64,000 nt of DNA from Reinekea sp. G2M2-21 (GCF_015687175.1 NZ_JADPQG010000001.1:806001-870000); one strand, 5' to 3'. Positions 36,810 to 46,924 are shown, counted from the stretch's first letter. Notes: a model not told the origin generated them from the letters alone. Numbers and translations: made by a program.

Positions 36810-38027
36810 TCAGTCGGAGTAACGGGCAAACACCAGCGTTGCATTGGTACCGCCAAAACCGAAGCTGTTTGACATGACATTGTTCAAGGTTACATTGTCA
36901 ATACGTTCGGTAACGACATTGGCGTTGCCGGCTTCCGGGTCCAGGTCGTCGACGTTTTTACTGGCCGCAATGAAGTTTTCTTTCATCATGATCAGTGAGT
37001 AGATCGCTTCCTGAACACCAGTAGCCCCCAGACTGTGGCCTGTCAGAGACTTGGTCGAAGCGATAGGCGGCATATTATTACCCAGTGCTTCACGCACGGC
37101 ATTTAACTCGGTGATATCACCCGCGGGTGTGCTGGTTCCATGGGCATTGATGTAATCGATGTTGCCTTTTACATTCTGCATAGCCATTTGCATACAGCGT
37201 ACCGCGCCTTCGCCACTGGGTGCGACCATGTTATAGCCATCGCTGGTGGCGCCATAGCCAACCAGTTCACCATAGATTTTCGCGCCACGGGCTTTGGCAT
37301 GTTCGAGTTCTTCCAGGACCAACATGCCACCGCCACCGGCAATAACAAAACCATCACGATCGGCGTCATAAGCTCGGCTTGCGCGGTCAGGCGTGTCGTT
37401 GTATTTGGTCGACAGCGCACCCATGGCATCAAACAGGCAGCTCATGGTCCAGTGTTCGGCTTCACCACCGCCGGCGAACATAACGTCCTGTTTACCGAGC
37501 TGGATTAATTCCATCGCATTGCCGACGCAATGCGCGCTGGTGGAGCAGGCTGAACTGATGGAATAGTTCACGCCTTTGATTTTGAATGGTGTGGCCAGGC
37601 ACGCTGACACCGTTGAGCCCATGGTTTGCGTCACACGGTAGGGGCCAACACGCTTGAGCCCTTTTTCCAACAGAATGTTGGCGGCTTCCGTTTGACTGGC
37701 AGAGTCTGCACCGCCAGAGCCAGCAACAATACCGGTTCGGACGTTTGACACCTGATCTTCCGTCAAGCCCGCGTCGTCAATGGCTTGCTGCATCGCAACG
37801 TAGGCATAACCCGCGGCTTCACCCATAAAGCGAATAGCTTTACGGTCTATATGATCGGCCAAGTTGATGTTCGGTGTACCGCTGATGTGGCTGCGCATGC
37901 CCAATTCAGCGTATTTTTCATTAAACGAAATGCCGGATTTACCGGCTTTCAGGGATTCAGTGACGCTGGCAATATCGTTGCCAATGCACGATACAATGCC
38001 CATTCCTGTAACTACTACGCGTTTCAT
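36810..38027 (-). CDS. fabB: 3-oxoacyl-[ACP] synthase I (beta-ketoacyl synthase)
   Basis: This condensing enzyme elongates acyl-ACP with malonyl-ACP and is required for unsaturated fatty acid elongation. It has 405 residues. The active-site Cys is in [10 protein letters not shown], and the catalytic His residues are in [11 protein letters not shown] and [20 protein letters not shown] near the C-terminus closes the thiolase fold. It follows fabA by nine bases, the usual gammaproteobacterial order. Confidence 0.97.
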   Translation of the reverse strand: MKRVVVTGMGIVSCIGNDIASVTESLKAGKSGISFNEKYAELGMRSHISGTPNINLADHIDRKAIRFMGEAAGYAYVAMQQAIDDAGLTEDQVSNVRTGIVAGSGGADSASQTEAANILLEKGLKRVGPYRVTQTMGSTVSACLATPFKIKGVNYSISSACSTSAHCVGNAMELIQLGKQDVMFAGGGEAEHWTMSCLFDAMGALSTKYNDTPDRASRAYDADRDGFVIAGGGGMLVLEELEHAKARGAKIYGELVGYGATSDGYNMVAPSGEGAVRCMQMAMQNVKGNIDYINAHGTSTPAGDITELNAVREALGNNMPPIASTKSLTGHSLGATGVQEAIYSLIMMKENFIAASKNVDDLDPEAGNANVVTERIDNVTLNNVMSNSFGFGGTNATLVFARYSD

Positions 38028-38036
38028 TGGACTACC

Positions 38037-38555
38037 TCACTTCATCTGTTCTGGTTTAAACAAACCAACTTTCAGGTCTTTGGCGAAGTAAATATCCTTG
38101 CCATCGCATTCGACGATACCGTCCGCAATGCCCATGACCAATCGGCTTTCGATGACACGTTTGATCTCAAGCTTGTAAACGACTTTTTTTGCATCCGGCA
38201 TGATCTGGCCTTTGAAGGTCAATTCACCCACACCCAACGCTCGACCCTTACCCGGGTTGCCGCGCCAGCCGAGGTAAAAACCGACTAACTGCCACATGGC
38301 ATCAAGACCTAAACAGCCCGGCATGACCGGGTCGCCAGGAAAGTGGCATTGGAAGAACCACAGGTCCGGATTGATGTCGAGTTCCGCTCGGATAACGCCC
38401 TTACCGTATTCACCACCTTCCGAAGAAATCAGCGTAACGCGGTCCATCATCAACATGTTGTCAACAGGAAGCTGGGCGTTGCCAGGGCCAAACATGCGGC
38501 CATGGCCACATTCAATAAGGTCGTTTTTATCAAAAGAAGATGGACGGTCAGACAT
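38037..38555 (-). CDS. fabA: 3-hydroxydecanoyl-[ACP] dehydratase/isomerase
   Basis: This hot-dog enzyme dehydrates 3-hydroxydecanoyl-ACP and isomerises the product to the cis-3 form, the branch point to unsaturated fatty acids. It has 172 residues. The catalytic His lies in [14 protein letters not shown] and the partner Asp in LGLDAMWQL. The frame is open to 38714, but the family start [19 protein letters not shown] and a TTGGAA nearby place the ATG at 38555. No FabR-type palindrome could be recognised upstream. Confidence 0.96.
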   Translation of the reverse strand: MSDRPSSFDKNDLIECGHGRMFGPGNAQLPVDNMLMMDRVTLISSEGGEYGKGVIRAELDINPDLWFFQCHFPGDPVMPGCLGLDAMWQLVGFYLGWRGNPGKGRALGVGELTFKGQIMPDAKKVVYKLEIKRVIESRLVMGIADGIVECDGKDIYFAKDLKVGLFKPEQMK

Positions 38556-38732
38556 TTTCAGTTCCAAGATTAAGATTATCGGCACGCACAATAGCAAAAA
38601 AACAGCGGTTGATTCATGCGCAGGAGGAAAAAGATCGTTTATTTCGGGGGAAAGGCGGGGATTTCGGAAGCAAGCGCGGCGCGAAAAGTGGCTGCGGCCA
38701 ATAAGCCGCAGCATTCACTGTTAATATTTTCG

Positions 38733-40832
38733 CTATTTAATGACGAACACGCCTTGAGCTTGGTGTTGATCGTCGGTGGTTTGCAAACCAAAGCCTCCGA
38801 CAAAGCCGAGACTGGTATTACCACCGGTAAACAGACCATCGACGTGGCCCACTGCATCGTGGGTGTTATTCGCCGTGGTCAACGTACCGTAGCCGTAATC
38901 GCTGAAAAACTGGGCGCCCTTAATAGTGCCGTAGTAATCCACTTGCCAGGCCCAGTCTTGGTCGACATTGGACAGGGCCAAGGTTCCTGTGGCTTCAGCA
39001 CTGCCAAAGTCGACGGCGAGGGTGCTACTCAAACACGTCAAGGCGGTATTGTTGCATCCTGGGTCAGTGGCCGAGTAATCTTGCATGCCTGCCGTGGTCG
39101 AGCTGGTGGCATGCCAATCGACAATCGTCGTCATGGTTTTTAAACCGACCATATCTGCTGCTTTCGCCGGTGGTGCAGAGATGAAGTAATAAGGTGCTGT
39201 GACTGTTTCTGCCAGACTCAACTCCTTCGGATCTTTCAACAGCAGGGCTGGATTGACAGTACTGGTGTTCCAGTACCCCCACTTAACCATATTGCTGCCG
39301 TCGCTTGAGGTGTCGGCACTGGTAAATTCGGTTAGCGTCGCATTGGGGTTGCCGCGGAAGACGTTATCGGGTGTTTTATAGCCTGTAGCCAGGACATTAA
39401 GGCTCTCGTTGTCGAAATTGACAAAGACCGGACCGTCTTCTCCCTTGACCATATAGCCGAAGTGGACCGCGCTGTTGTAGTTAGCGACACTCGGTGCGCC
39501 GAGGTTATATGTGCCATTACAGGCTATGGAGCTGCTGTTGCACAGACCCAGAGCTTCAGCGAGAGCGATGGCGTCATTGCCCTGGAAGTTCGCGAAAATC
39601 ACCTCGGCACCGGAACCATCAATGATTCCCTTAACCACGAGTTTTCCGCCGATTAGATCAACCTTCAATCTGGGGAGGATTGCTTTGCCGTCAATGTCCC
39701 CTGCAATTGTTGAAATCTGTGTACTGATTTCGGAAATGATGTTGGACGCGGACAGGTTCGAAAGGTCAATGGTGTAAGTGATGTCACCGGAATCGGTTTT
39801 CAGCACCAGGTCAAAGGTCAATGATCCTGTCGAGGTAAATGACCCGCCCGCATAACCAAAGCTTGCGGTGTACTCGGGTAATCGATACCCGGTCGGGTCT
39901 TCATTGACCACCACAAAACCAACCGGCGCTCCGTTTTCTAACGCTCGGATCTGTTCTTGGGTTAACCGAACATCCTGAAAGGCACTGAGATCGGTCGTTG
40001 TTGAAATCTGTGTTACCGTTTGCTGAACCGGATCAGGTTCACTGATACCGCTCAGTTGGGAGCCCAGCGGACGTACATCTGGAGTATCTGTGTCAGACTG
40101 TCGTGCTGGTTTGTCATCGAAAATGGCTTCGACCAATAAACCGTTATCTTCATCTTTAAGGGTTGCGGTGGCTTCGCTGTCATCGGCCTCATTGGTTGCT
40201 GGAGGTGCATTAAAGGAAGTCGCAAGCGGTTGGGATAGCTCTGCCGGAGCTTCCAGTAAGCCCTGTATGGCGGCGTTTTGACCGGCCACCTGTGCGAAAC
40301 TGAACGCACTGTCTATGCCCAGGTTGAAACTGCCTGCCTGATTCTGGAGCCGAACACCGCCCTGGTACACGCCTACTATGAGATTGTCTTGCGTTAAAAT
40401 CGCTTCGTAATTGGTGCCGCGAATACCAATACTGGCATTCGGTGTTTTGATTTGATAAGCATCTTTGTTGGATTTACCGAAAGAACCCGTGATGGTTCGA
40501 AAACCACCGGACAACAGCTCCATGAGTACCCGTTCTTGGTTGCCGTCCTCAGCGTTTTGGTACTCACTGATTTTCAGTTGCGAATCGGCCCGTAAGGCCA
40601 ACACAGCGTTATCTTTAAACCGGATGTGAATTTCACTGTCAGCACCGGTTACCAGTGTGTCACCTTCCAATACATCCGATCGTCTTTGCAATGGACGAGG
40701 ATTATTGGCGCTGTCCAGTGCGTAGGTTTCGCCTTTGGCGATAATAACTTTGCCGATGCTGGCGTACGCCATATCGACGCCCAAACCGGTCAGTAAAACC
40801 AGAATGAACACGTGCCACAGTCGAGTCTTCAT
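38733..40832 (-). CDS. Exported FecR-domain protein with C-terminal TbpB-like barrel
   Basis: This is a 699-residue exported protein. A signal peptide (cleavage near AYA-SIG, no lipobox cysteine) is followed by a FecR domain (about 27-180, with LLSGGFRTITGSFGK and TPNASIGIRGTNYEA). A long middle region follows, and the C-terminal ~140 residues read like the small barrel of transferrin-binding-protein-like cargo: LAVDFGSAEATGTLAL, YYGTIKGAQF, GHVDGLFTGG and VGGFGLQTT. There is no HTH or ECF sigma-factor partner, so it is not a classic FecR regulator. The gene follows the FecR-TPR-barrel gene by 12 bases. GAGGGG precedes the ATG at 40832. A secreted cargo role is an inference. Confidence 0.75.
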   Translation of the reverse strand: MKTRLWHVFILVLLTGLGVDMAYASIGKVIIAKGETYALDSANNPRPLQRRSDVLEGDTLVTGADSEIHIRFKDNAVLALRADSQLKISEYQNAEDGNQERVLMELLSGGFRTITGSFGKSNKDAYQIKTPNASIGIRGTNYEAILTQDNLIVGVYQGGVRLQNQAGSFNLGIDSAFSFAQVAGQNAAIQGLLEAPAELSQPLATSFNAPPATNEADDSEATATLKDEDNGLLVEAIFDDKPARQSDTDTPDVRPLGSQLSGISEPDPVQQTVTQISTTTDLSAFQDVRLTQEQIRALENGAPVGFVVVNEDPTGYRLPEYTASFGYAGGSFTSTGSLTFDLVLKTDSGDITYTIDLSNLSASNIISEISTQISTIAGDIDGKAILPRLKVDLIGGKLVVKGIIDGSGAEVIFANFQGNDAIALAEALGLCNSSSIACNGTYNLGAPSVANYNSAVHFGYMVKGEDGPVFVNFDNESLNVLATGYKTPDNVFRGNPNATLTEFTSADTSSDGSNMVKWGYWNTSTVNPALLLKDPKELSLAETVTAPYYFISAPPAKAADMVGLKTMTTIVDWHATSSTTAGMQDYSATDPGCNNTALTCLSSTLAVDFGSAEATGTLALSNVDQDWAWQVDYYGTIKGAQFFSDYGYGTLTTANNTHDAVGHVDGLFTGGNTSLGFVGGFGLQTTDDQHQAQGVFVIK

Positions 40833-40844
40833 CACAGTGCCCCT

Positions 40845-42842
40845 CTAAAATCTAACGCTGATGGCCTGACTGGCCGTGATTCGGTCTCGACCATAAACGT
40901 TGATGTTGCTGTCTACCCATTCCCAGCTCAACTGAGTTTGTGTTTGCAGCCAATTTGTTGGTGCCCATGCACCTTGCAACTCCATCGCAATTACCTGATC
41001 CTGGCGAAGCTTCAGATCTGTCGAGACATCGTTCTCGGTAAAAAAAAGATCGTCTGCCTTATAACGTCGCCACTGGTGTTCAGCTGCGAAGTTCGCCCTG
41101 ATGTTCCAAGGGAGCGTCCATACCAATTGATACCGATTGGCGATTCCCCGCCATTCACTGTGACCATCATCTAACCCGGCTTGCATCGTCTGCAAATAGA
41201 GTGACGAAAAAGTGTGAACTCGCCCACGTTCCTGAGCGTCAAAGACGATACCTGCCAAATCTTTGGCGTTCGAAACATTGGCATCGTCCAGTGCAACGTT
41301 CATTTGTGTTCCAATTTTGACGCCCGCCCATAAGGGACCCCAAACCCGGTAATGTTGGCTGTATCCGGCTGAAACTGAGCCTTGCCAGGTCTGTCCGTCT
41401 AGCCAGCTCAATTGACCCGTTAACGGTATTTGTGAGCGCCATCGGCCTTGCTGGCCGTTTATCACGGTGCCCAGCGTTAAGGCACTGGTATCGTTCAGCG
41501 CAGCATCTAAATAGTTTTTGTTGGTGAAGTCGACCGAGAATTGGTTCCGTGCGGTTTGGCTCGTTGGTGTTGACATTCCGGTCGTGACTGACCACTGCAC
41601 AAAGCCCGATTCAACCGGTGTGGATACGCCACTAAGTTCAGTCAAGCCAAGCAGGTTCGGGTCCAGTGGACCATCCAAATTGCTACCGGCGTTGCCGTTA
41701 CTGTCCCATCCTGCCACGATGGTGCCACCAAACTCAGTTTTTGACATGGCGCGTAACTCGGCTTCATCGACCTGTTTTAAAAGCGTTTCAACGTTGCGAC
41801 GGACATTCGTGGGGGGATTCGCCAATAAAACCTGATTCAAGGCATCGCGTGAGCGGTTGAAGTTGCCGGTCATCAGGTAGGCTCTGCCAAGCTCCAACCG
41901 AGCACGATGTTGTTCCGGGTTAAACACCAGCACCCGTTCAAAGGAGAAGATCGCCTCATTCGGGTTGTTTTCTGCCATCAGTAATAGGCCGTGATAGAGA
42001 TCGAACCGGGGCAGACCTTCAAATCGCTCAATCAATTCATTGGCCAGCAGTCGAGCCTCGGCCCATTGGTTGTTATTAACCATGGCGACAAAGGCTTCAA
42101 TTGGTTCCAGAGATTCAGACCGAGAGCCGGTATCAACGGGCGTATTGCCGTTGGCCGATAGGGGAACAACAGCCGGTACAGCGACGACGGCGACGGGAAT
42201 CAGAGGTGGAGCGCTCAGGCTATTGGCCAATTCAAGAATGTTCGCAGGTATCGGACCCAGAGACGGCGCACCGGGAGCATCCATCAACTTAGCCGGTGAG
42301 CCCAGAGTGACGGATGCCCTGGGGTGACTTTCTGTCAGTTCCACAACCTGACCCTGAAATTCCAAACTGCGAACAATGACGGAGCCAGAGTGCCGCAGTA
42401 CCTGAGTTTCGGAATCTGAAACTAGCTGAACCTCAAACTCTGTGCCTCTTACGCCAATACTGGCGTGGGCTGTTCGTAAATCAAATGCGTTCGGTTCTTT
42501 GGCCAGATTGCCCGTAATGGTGCGTAATTTCCCCGTCAGTAACTCGAGAAAAACGTTTGCTTTACCCTGATCCGAGTCCGGGCGGAATCGGGTAATTCGT
42601 AATGTGGTGTTTTCGCTAAGATCAACGACCGACTGATCGGCAAATTTCAAGGTGGCATACGCATCATCCCCGGTACTGATCTGGTCACCCTCAGACAAGG
42701 TATCACGACGTTTTACCGGAAGCGTGTCGTTACTGGTACTGGTTTTCACCACGTCACCGCCGGTACGTACCACAATGGCGACGGAGTTTGCGTAACACAC
42801 TCCGGACACCAATAGGGTCACAACAAATACAACAAAACGCAT
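40845..42842 (-). CDS. FecR-TPR-DUF560 (Slam-like) outer-membrane barrel protein
   Basis: This is a 665-residue exported protein. The signal peptide ends near VCYA-NS. It contains a FecR domain (about 22-185, with LLTGKLRTITGNLAK and TAHASIGVRGTEFEV), a linker, TPR-like helices (about 245-360) and a C-terminal beta-barrel (about 365-665) ending in Phe, the outer-membrane targeting residue. The TPR/barrel junction (ARLELGRAYL, LLANPPTNVRRNVETLL, GWDSNGN) matches the DUF560/surface-lipoprotein-assembly-modifier pattern. AGGAG nine bases before the ATG at 42842 decides the start. It is the first gene of a two-gene operon with a FecR/TbpB-barrel protein. Confidence 0.8.
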   Translation of the reverse strand: MRFVVFVVTLLVSGVCYANSVAIVVRTGGDVVKTSTSNDTLPVKRRDTLSEGDQISTGDDAYATLKFADQSVVDLSENTTLRITRFRPDSDQGKANVFLELLTGKLRTITGNLAKEPNAFDLRTAHASIGVRGTEFEVQLVSDSETQVLRHSGSVIVRSLEFQGQVVELTESHPRASVTLGSPAKLMDAPGAPSLGPIPANILELANSLSAPPLIPVAVVAVPAVVPLSANGNTPVDTGSRSESLEPIEAFVAMVNNNQWAEARLLANELIERFEGLPRFDLYHGLLLMAENNPNEAIFSFERVLVFNPEQHRARLELGRAYLMTGNFNRSRDALNQVLLANPPTNVRRNVETLLKQVDEAELRAMSKTEFGGTIVAGWDSNGNAGSNLDGPLDPNLLGLTELSGVSTPVESGFVQWSVTTGMSTPTSQTARNQFSVDFTNKNYLDAALNDTSALTLGTVINGQQGRWRSQIPLTGQLSWLDGQTWQGSVSAGYSQHYRVWGPLWAGVKIGTQMNVALDDANVSNAKDLAGIVFDAQERGRVHTFSSLYLQTMQAGLDDGHSEWRGIANRYQLVWTLPWNIRANFAAEHQWRRYKADDLFFTENDVSTDLKLRQDQVIAMELQGAWAPTNWLQTQTQLSWEWVDSNINVYGRDRITASQAISVRF

Positions 42843-43102
42843 GCCAGTAAACTCCTGGATAAAAGGCACAATAATTTTAGTTTAGCAGCGCCCTTGAATT
42901 TGGCTGCGGTAATTACCGGTTCGTTTAGAACCTTTAAGAGCAAAAAGGACAGAAAAAAGTGTAACGACAGAATGCTGTTCGTTTTGCCAAGTGTTCGGCT
43001 AACCTATTGGCTGGTGTCCCGCTCAATTGCTCATCAACCATTGTTAGCGGTCATGAAGCAAAAATCTTTAATGTGGTCTAGATTTTATGAATTGCTGCAA
43101 GA

Positions 43103-44734
43103 ATGAATGCTATGGATCTGACAAACTTTAAAAATAAAAAAGTAATGGTCGTTGACGACTTTGCCAATGTCAGACGGTCAATAAAAGCACAGTTGATCGA
43201 TCTTGGTTTAGTTAATGTTTTTGAGGCCTATGACGGAGAGTCTGCCACTAAAATCCTCAAGGAAGCCAAGGTGGATCTGATTCTTTGCGACTATAACCTC
43301 GGAAAAGGTCGTGACGGTGCTCGACTGTTGGAAGAATGGCGAGTTCGGAAAATGATGCAGCAAAGCACCATTTTTGTGCTGATTACCGCAGAAACCGCCC
43401 GGGATGTTGTGGTTAGCGCTATGGAATTTGAACCGGACGACTACCTGGCTAAGCCATTTACTATGGAAGTATTGGCGAATCGATTGCACCGCTGGTTTGA
43501 GCGTCGGCAGGTGTTATTGCCTTTGCTGGTGTCCCTGGAAAAACACGATTGGGCGGCGGTCGCTGATGCCTCAAGGCAAATTATCGAAGAGCACCCTCGC
43601 TATCGCTCTATCGCGCAGAAGAACTATGTCGAAGCGTTGTTTCAGTTAAAACAATTCACTCAGGCTGAGCATTTTTTACACGGATTATTGGATAAAAGGT
43701 TCGTCAGTTGGGCGCAAACCGCGTTGCATCGTATCGATCTTATACAGAATAAATACGAATCTGCGGAAACCGGTTTTAAGGAAGTGTTACGCAAGGACCC
43801 GAATCTGGTAGAGGCCTACGACTATCTTGCCCACTCTTTACAGGCGCTGGATAAAGAAGAAGAGATGCAGGAGTGGTTGGAGCAAGCTGTGCAGAGGGCC
43901 CCGAAAAACATTGACCGGCAACGCAAATTGATCCGTATTGCTCAACGCAACCTAGACTATCGCCGGGCGAGTCAAGGCTTGCGCGATGTGTTGAATATGT
44001 CCACCGGAACCATGCATGAGCACGTTGGTATTTTTCAGGAATATATCAAAAACCTGCAAGTCGAAGAGCAGAACACCGACAATGACCAGCGCAAGCGTGA
44101 GATCACTAAGGAAATTGCCAGCGTTAACCGTCGCATGAATGAGCGATATTCTGCCGACCCAAATTCCCGGTTGTTTAGTAAGGCTCTAACCATTCGTAAC
44201 TCAAAAGATAAGCTGGCGGCCAAAACACATGAAGCCGTCAATGAACTGCTGGCACAAACGTTTGAACATGTGGATGAGGTGATTGAGGATACGGCTTACT
44301 TTATTTGCGAAACGCTCTATGAAGCCGAGCGAGAAAGTGACGCTGACGAGTTGGTAAATAAATTCAAAAAGAAATATCAAGATTACCCAGACATCGTCAG
44401 GCGATTCGATGAATTGCAGGCAGAACCGGTGTCGATGGAATCGAGAAAGCAAGCTAAGGCTCTGAACCTGAAAGGCATTGAATTGTATAAAAATAAAAAC
44501 TATGAGCAAGCCATTCCATATTTTCGTAGTGCAATGGAGTTATCGCCCAGGCACCCAGGTATCATTCTGAATTTTGTTCAGTCCCATATGTTAAGAATGA
44601 AAACCGACGGCATTGATGAAGATGAAGTCAATTTATGTCTGGAATACATGAGCAGACTTAAATATCTGCCAGAAGATCACAGTCAGTACGAGCGTTTTGT
44701 CAAACTGAACGCAAATCTAAAAAAAATTCAATAG
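43103..44734 (+). CDS. Response regulator receiver protein with TPR domain
   Basis: This is a 543-residue cytoplasmic protein with an N-terminal receiver domain (about 12-132). The acidic pair VVDD (D18/D19), the phosphoacceptor D63 in ILCDYNLG, T96 in LITAET and K118 in YLAKPF are all present, so phosphorylation is expected. The rest is helical, with TPR repeats around 145-290 and 455-520 and no DNA-binding domain. An ATG at 43112 is an alternative start; neither has a strong ribosome-binding site. It is divergent from the FecR pair and eight bases upstream of a histidine-kinase-like gene. Confidence 0.9.
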   Translation: MNAMDLTNFKNKKVMVVDDFANVRRSIKAQLIDLGLVNVFEAYDGESATKILKEAKVDLILCDYNLGKGRDGARLLEEWRVRKMMQQSTIFVLITAETARDVVVSAMEFEPDDYLAKPFTMEVLANRLHRWFERRQVLLPLLVSLEKHDWAAVADASRQIIEEHPRYRSIAQKNYVEALFQLKQFTQAEHFLHGLLDKRFVSWAQTALHRIDLIQNKYESAETGFKEVLRKDPNLVEAYDYLAHSLQALDKEEEMQEWLEQAVQRAPKNIDRQRKLIRIAQRNLDYRRASQGLRDVLNMSTGTMHEHVGIFQEYIKNLQVEEQNTDNDQRKREITKEIASVNRRMNERYSADPNSRLFSKALTIRNSKDKLAAKTHEAVNELLAQTFEHVDEVIEDTAYFICETLYEAERESDADELVNKFKKKYQDYPDIVRRFDELQAEPVSMESRKQAKALNLKGIELYKNKNYEQAIPYFRSAMELSPRHPGIILNFVQSHMLRMKTDGIDEDEVNLCLEYMSRLKYLPEDHSQYERFVKLNANLKKIQ

Positions 44735-44742
44735 GGTTCCTT

Positions 44743-45414
44743 ATGGATATGCAAACCATCATGGCATCGACGGTGCACGACGTAAAAAATTCATTGGGTC
44801 TGATAAACAGTCAACTGAATGATGTGTTCCGGCAACTTCAGAAAACTGACCCGGAAAGCGCGCAGGAAATCCGTCGCATTCAACTGGAGTGCGGTCGGAT
44901 CAATAACGGCATGGTTCATATGCTCGGGCTGTACAAACTGCATAAAGGAACATTTTTACCGGCCATTGAAGAAGTTTATGTCCCCGACGTCATCAACGAT
45001 GCTGTCTCGCGCTACAGTGAACTGTTTGATTCGCTCGGAATTGCGTTGACGGTTCATTTTGATGATGAAGAATGCATGTGGTACATGGATGCCAATCTAA
45101 TTGAAGGACTCTTGGGAAACGTTCTAACCAACGCTATCCGCTATACCAAAACTATGCTGCGCTTTGATATCTGTGAGCGGGACGGTTGGCTGAATATCCG
45201 TATGACCGACGATGGAGACGGATACCCGGAAAAAATGTTGAATCTGTTGGATCAACCGGACAGCGTCTGTTTTCAGTCAGGTGCCACAGGCTTGGGGTTG
45301 TTTTTTTGCCAGAAAATTGCGGAAATGCATTCGAACGGAGAAAAAAAGGGTTATATACAGTTAACCAATGACCCTCGTAGTAAAGGTGCCATTTTCGATC
45401 TGTTTTTACCTTAA
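44743..45414 (+). CDS. Soluble histidine-kinase-like protein
   Basis: This is a 223-residue cytoplasmic protein with a HisKA-like H-box (STVHDVKNSLG, H12) and a HATPase domain: N-box LLGNVLTNAIRYT, G1 box DDGDGYP and G2 box GATGLGLFFC. It has no sensor domain or membrane helix. It probably phosphorylates the receiver-TPR protein encoded eight bases upstream, or is steered by it. AGGG before the ATG serves as ribosome-binding site. A GHKL phosphatase role cannot be excluded. Confidence 0.85.
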   Translation: MDMQTIMASTVHDVKNSLGLINSQLNDVFRQLQKTDPESAQEIRRIQLECGRINNGMVHMLGLYKLHKGTFLPAIEEVYVPDVINDAVSRYSELFDSLGIALTVHFDDEECMWYMDANLIEGLLGNVLTNAIRYTKTMLRFDICERDGWLNIRMTDDGDGYPEKMLNLLDQPDSVCFQSGATGLGLFFCQKIAEMHSNGEKKGYIQLTNDPRSKGAIFDLFLP

Positions 45415-45598
45415 TGCAGCCCTTAACAACGGTTTTTTATGCCGCCATCAGAGTTGACGTGCCCTATGATAAGCGGCGTTTGTGCGGGATCGGAACCATT
45501 GAGTTGCGAAATCAGCGCAATTCGCCCATACCCCATCTGAAATTTATTGTGGTACATTAGGTCAGGATTTTGCCCATAGCCCTAAGAGAGACAAGATT

Positions 45599-46279
45599 TT
45601 GGATACCGCACAGCAACGACTCAATGATGCCTTCCGAACGCGCAAGAAAGCCGGTCGCATACGCCAGCAAAACGAAGCGAACATTTTAAAAGCCGCCGAA
45701 ATAGAATTCGCACAAAACGGCTATAAAGGGACTTCATTGAATGCCGTCGCAGACCGGGCCGACTTGCCAAAGTCCAACATTCTGTATTACTTCAAAAGTA
45801 AATTTGGATTATATGGTGCGGTATTGGCGGATATCCTGGAAATGTGGAATCAAGCGTTCAATGATGCAACTGTCGAATCTGATCCCGCTGAAGTTTTATA
45901 TAGCTACATTGAAGCAAAAATTAAGTACTCATCAACACATCCATTGGCATCCCGTATTTTTGCCATGGAAATCATTCAAGGAGCCCCCCATTTGGAGCAG
46001 TTTTTAGCCAAAGACCTGCACAGTTGGGTGAATGACCGGGGTGACGTGATTCAAGCCTGGATCGATGCCGGTAAGGTCCGCGCCGTGTCTCCCTCTCACT
46101 TGATTTTTCTGATTTGGAGCAGCACGCAGCATTACGCAGACTTCGGGACACAGGTCGCATGGGCGTTGGGTAAAGAAAGCTTAGACGACAACGATTTCTC
46201 CGAAGCGACCCGCACCTTGGCTGCGATTATACTCGGTGGCTTGGGATTGGATTTACCTTCTCGTGCAAATGCGGGTTAA
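45599..46279 (+). CDS. TetR-family regulator, RutR-like
   Basis: This is a 226-residue repressor-type protein. The N-terminal HTH (about 25-75) reads ILKAAEIEFAQNGYKGTSLNAVADRADLP in two parts, with SNILYYFKSK after it. The C-terminal domain resembles that of RutR/YcdC. RutR responds to pyrimidines in E. coli, but no rut genes are here, so the ligand is open. The start is a TTG at 45599 preceded by AAGAGAG; a leader of about 20 charged residues precedes the HTH. It converges with yfbR. Confidence 0.85.
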   Translation: MDTAQQRLNDAFRTRKKAGRIRQQNEANILKAAEIEFAQNGYKGTSLNAVADRADLPKSNILYYFKSKFGLYGAVLADILEMWNQAFNDATVESDPAEVLYSYIEAKIKYSSTHPLASRIFAMEIIQGAPHLEQFLAKDLHSWVNDRGDVIQAWIDAGKVRAVSPSHLIFLIWSSTQHYADFGTQVAWALGKESLDDNDFSEATRTLAAIILGGLGLDLPSRANAG

Positions 46280-46285
46280 TCCTGA

Positions 46286-46912
46286 CTAACCAGGCGCAGA
46301 ATAATCCGCTTCATGTTGGCTGAGCAATTCATCCAGCGTTAATTGATAGGATTCCACGAAGTGGCTCATGAAGTAGTCTACCTCCGGTTGATTCAAGTGC
46401 CGGATCTGATGTTCGATTTCAGATTCGGCGCGTGAAAACTCTTGGTTTCCCGCATAAATTTCTGCCTGACATTTCAGGTATGCGCTAATCAAATCCGCAG
46501 ATTTCACCAAACGGGCAACGTCCGGGTGAATTTCTTTGTGCAAAAGAAATTTACGGAAGGAACCCTGAAGTGGGGTTGGTAAAAGCGACAAAATTTCTTG
46601 TTCTGCTTCGTCCTCGATGCGTTTATAGGCATCGGTAATGGTGTCGGAATGGTATTTGATCGGGGAGGGCAGATCACCGGTAATAATTTCACTGCAGTCG
46701 TGATACAGGGCCGTTGTGGCGACTTCATCGGGCGTGAACTCGTCGGATGGTTTGTTTAAAATCTCAAATCGGATGATGGTCAGTGCATGGGCGATGGTGG
46801 CAACCTGCCAACTGTGTTCCATGACATTTTCTTCGATAACATTGCGCTTTAAGCCCCAACGTTTTATCCATCTTAAGCGGTCTAAGTAAGCGAAAAACCG
46901 GAAAGTTGCCAT
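46286..46912 (-). CDS. yfbR: 5'-deoxynucleotidase YfbR (HD domain)
   Basis: This HD-domain phosphatase of 208 residues removes the 5' phosphate from deoxynucleoside monophosphates. The metal ligands are His in VMEHSWQVA, His-Asp in LYHDCSEI and a later Asp in SADLISAYLKC. The close match to E. coli YfbR (FFAYLDRLRWIKRW, GDLPSPIKY) supports the assignment. It lies 12 bases after a SufR-like regulator gene and is probably co-transcribed with it. Confidence 0.92.
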   Translation of the reverse strand: MATFRFFAYLDRLRWIKRWGLKRNVIEENVMEHSWQVATIAHALTIIRFEILNKPSDEFTPDEVATTALYHDCSEIITGDLPSPIKYHSDTITDAYKRIEDEAEQEILSLLPTPLQGSFRKFLLHKEIHPDVARLVKSADLISAYLKCQAEIYAGNQEFSRAESEIEHQIRHLNQPEVDYFMSHFVESYQLTLDELLSQHEADYSAPG

Positions 46913-46924
46913 AGTTACAGATCC

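Noticed and set aside
42894-43106. A 70-codon plus-strand frame just upstream of the receiver-TPR gene.
   Set aside because: It fills the divergent promoter region, has no ribosome-binding site and looks unlike a natural protein.
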